A DNA stretch of 14,377 nucleotides from Oligoflexaceae bacterium (GTDB lineage: Bacteria > Bdellovibrionota_B > Oligoflexia > Oligoflexales > Oligoflexaceae): contig CANJJY010000061.1 of the NCBI GenBank assembly GCA_947474445.1, forward strand, positions 1 to 14,377, in the 5' to 3' direction. Of this stretch, positions 14,336 through 14,377 are shown one piece after another (position 1 is the stretch's first letter; the number at the start of each line of letters is the position of its first letter). The position numbers were made by a program, and so were the translations under genes. The notes beneath the pieces were generated by a model that saw only the letters and a list, made by a program, of their open reading frames with translations, did not search any database and was not told the DNA's origin.

Positions 14336-14377
14336 ATGGCAGTTCCTAAGTCCAAAACCTCCAAATCCAAGCGCAAT
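14336..14377 (+). CDS. rpmF: 50S ribosomal protein L32, partial (right edge)
   Basis: Only the first 14 codons are present (MAVPKSKTSKSKRN), but they match the highly conserved L32 N-terminus MAVPK-x-KTS-x-S-(K/R)-R. GAGGAG lies 9 nt before the ATG. L32 is a small zinc-ribbon protein of the large subunit, and in most bacteria its gene follows yceD and precedes fatty-acid genes such as plsX and fabH. Here its strand is opposite to yceD, and it has its own promoter. What lies beyond the edge cannot be seen. Confidence 0.9.
   Translation, partial: MAVPKSKTSKSKRN

Noticed and set aside
1..14377. CRISPR array, transposon, phage remnant, toxin-antitoxin or defence island
   Set aside because: No regularly spaced repeats, transposase or integrase motifs, terminal inverted repeats, tRNA or recognisable toxin/antitoxin pair was seen on either strand.

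Overview
The window is a chromosomal stretch from a Gram-negative bacterium of roughly balanced GC content. It combines an LPS/capsule-type sugar transferase, a lipoprotein signal peptide, the five-step histidine-degradation route (HutF/HutG), a sigma-54 activator and GYF-domain proteins. Together these fit a predatory or deltaproteobacterium-like lineage such as Bdellovibrionota/Oligoflexia. That placement is an inference from gene style only, without any database search.

Layout, left to right. (1) 1-1816, minus strand: end of the histidine utilisation operon, hutG then hutF, joined by a 4-nt ATGA overlap; hutF runs off the left edge. (2) 1861-3049, minus strand: a PhoB/OmpR-type response regulator followed by a stand-alone Hpt phosphotransfer protein, closed by a 13-bp terminator hairpin. 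No histidine kinase lies in the window. (3) 3050-3519: a long AT-rich, then T/CTG-rich, gene-free stretch. (4) 3520-4152, plus strand: a small lipoprotein with a metzincin zinc motif. (5) 4169-6690, minus strand: a two-gene surface-polysaccharide unit, a GT4 glycosyltransferase and a WcaJ-like polyprenyl-phosphate sugar-1-phosphate transferase, also joined by an ATGA overlap. (6) 6691-7206: gene-free divergent control region. (7) 7207-8391, plus strand: a sigma-54 activator with no sensory domain. (8) 8450-12513, minus strand: the translation block yceD, rpsB, tsf, pyrH, frr, punctuated by hairpins after rpsB and after tsf. (9) 12736-14205, plus strand: a membrane protein with two GYF-like regions, a long Pro-rich segment and an unassigned C-terminal domain. 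(10) 14336-14377, plus strand: start of rpmF (ribosomal protein L32) behind its own sigma-70-like promoter.

How the genes work together. Block 8 plus rpmF is housekeeping: 50S maturation (YceD), the 30S subunit (S2), elongation (EF-Ts), UTP supply (UMP kinase) and ribosome recycling (RRF). The usual yceD-rpmF pair is split and divergent here, with the GYF membrane protein between them. HutG and HutF carry out the last steps of histidine to glutamate via N-formylglutamate. The glycosyltransferase pair would start and extend a lipid-linked sugar chain, and the divergent sigma-54 activator is a candidate but unproven regulator of it. I see no mobile element, CRISPR array, tRNA, rRNA or defence island. 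The least ordinary items are the GYF/Pro-rich membrane protein, the sensorless activator with a GAFTSA loop, the kinase-less response regulator/Hpt pair, and the metzincin lipoprotein. None of these amounts to a demonstrated new system.
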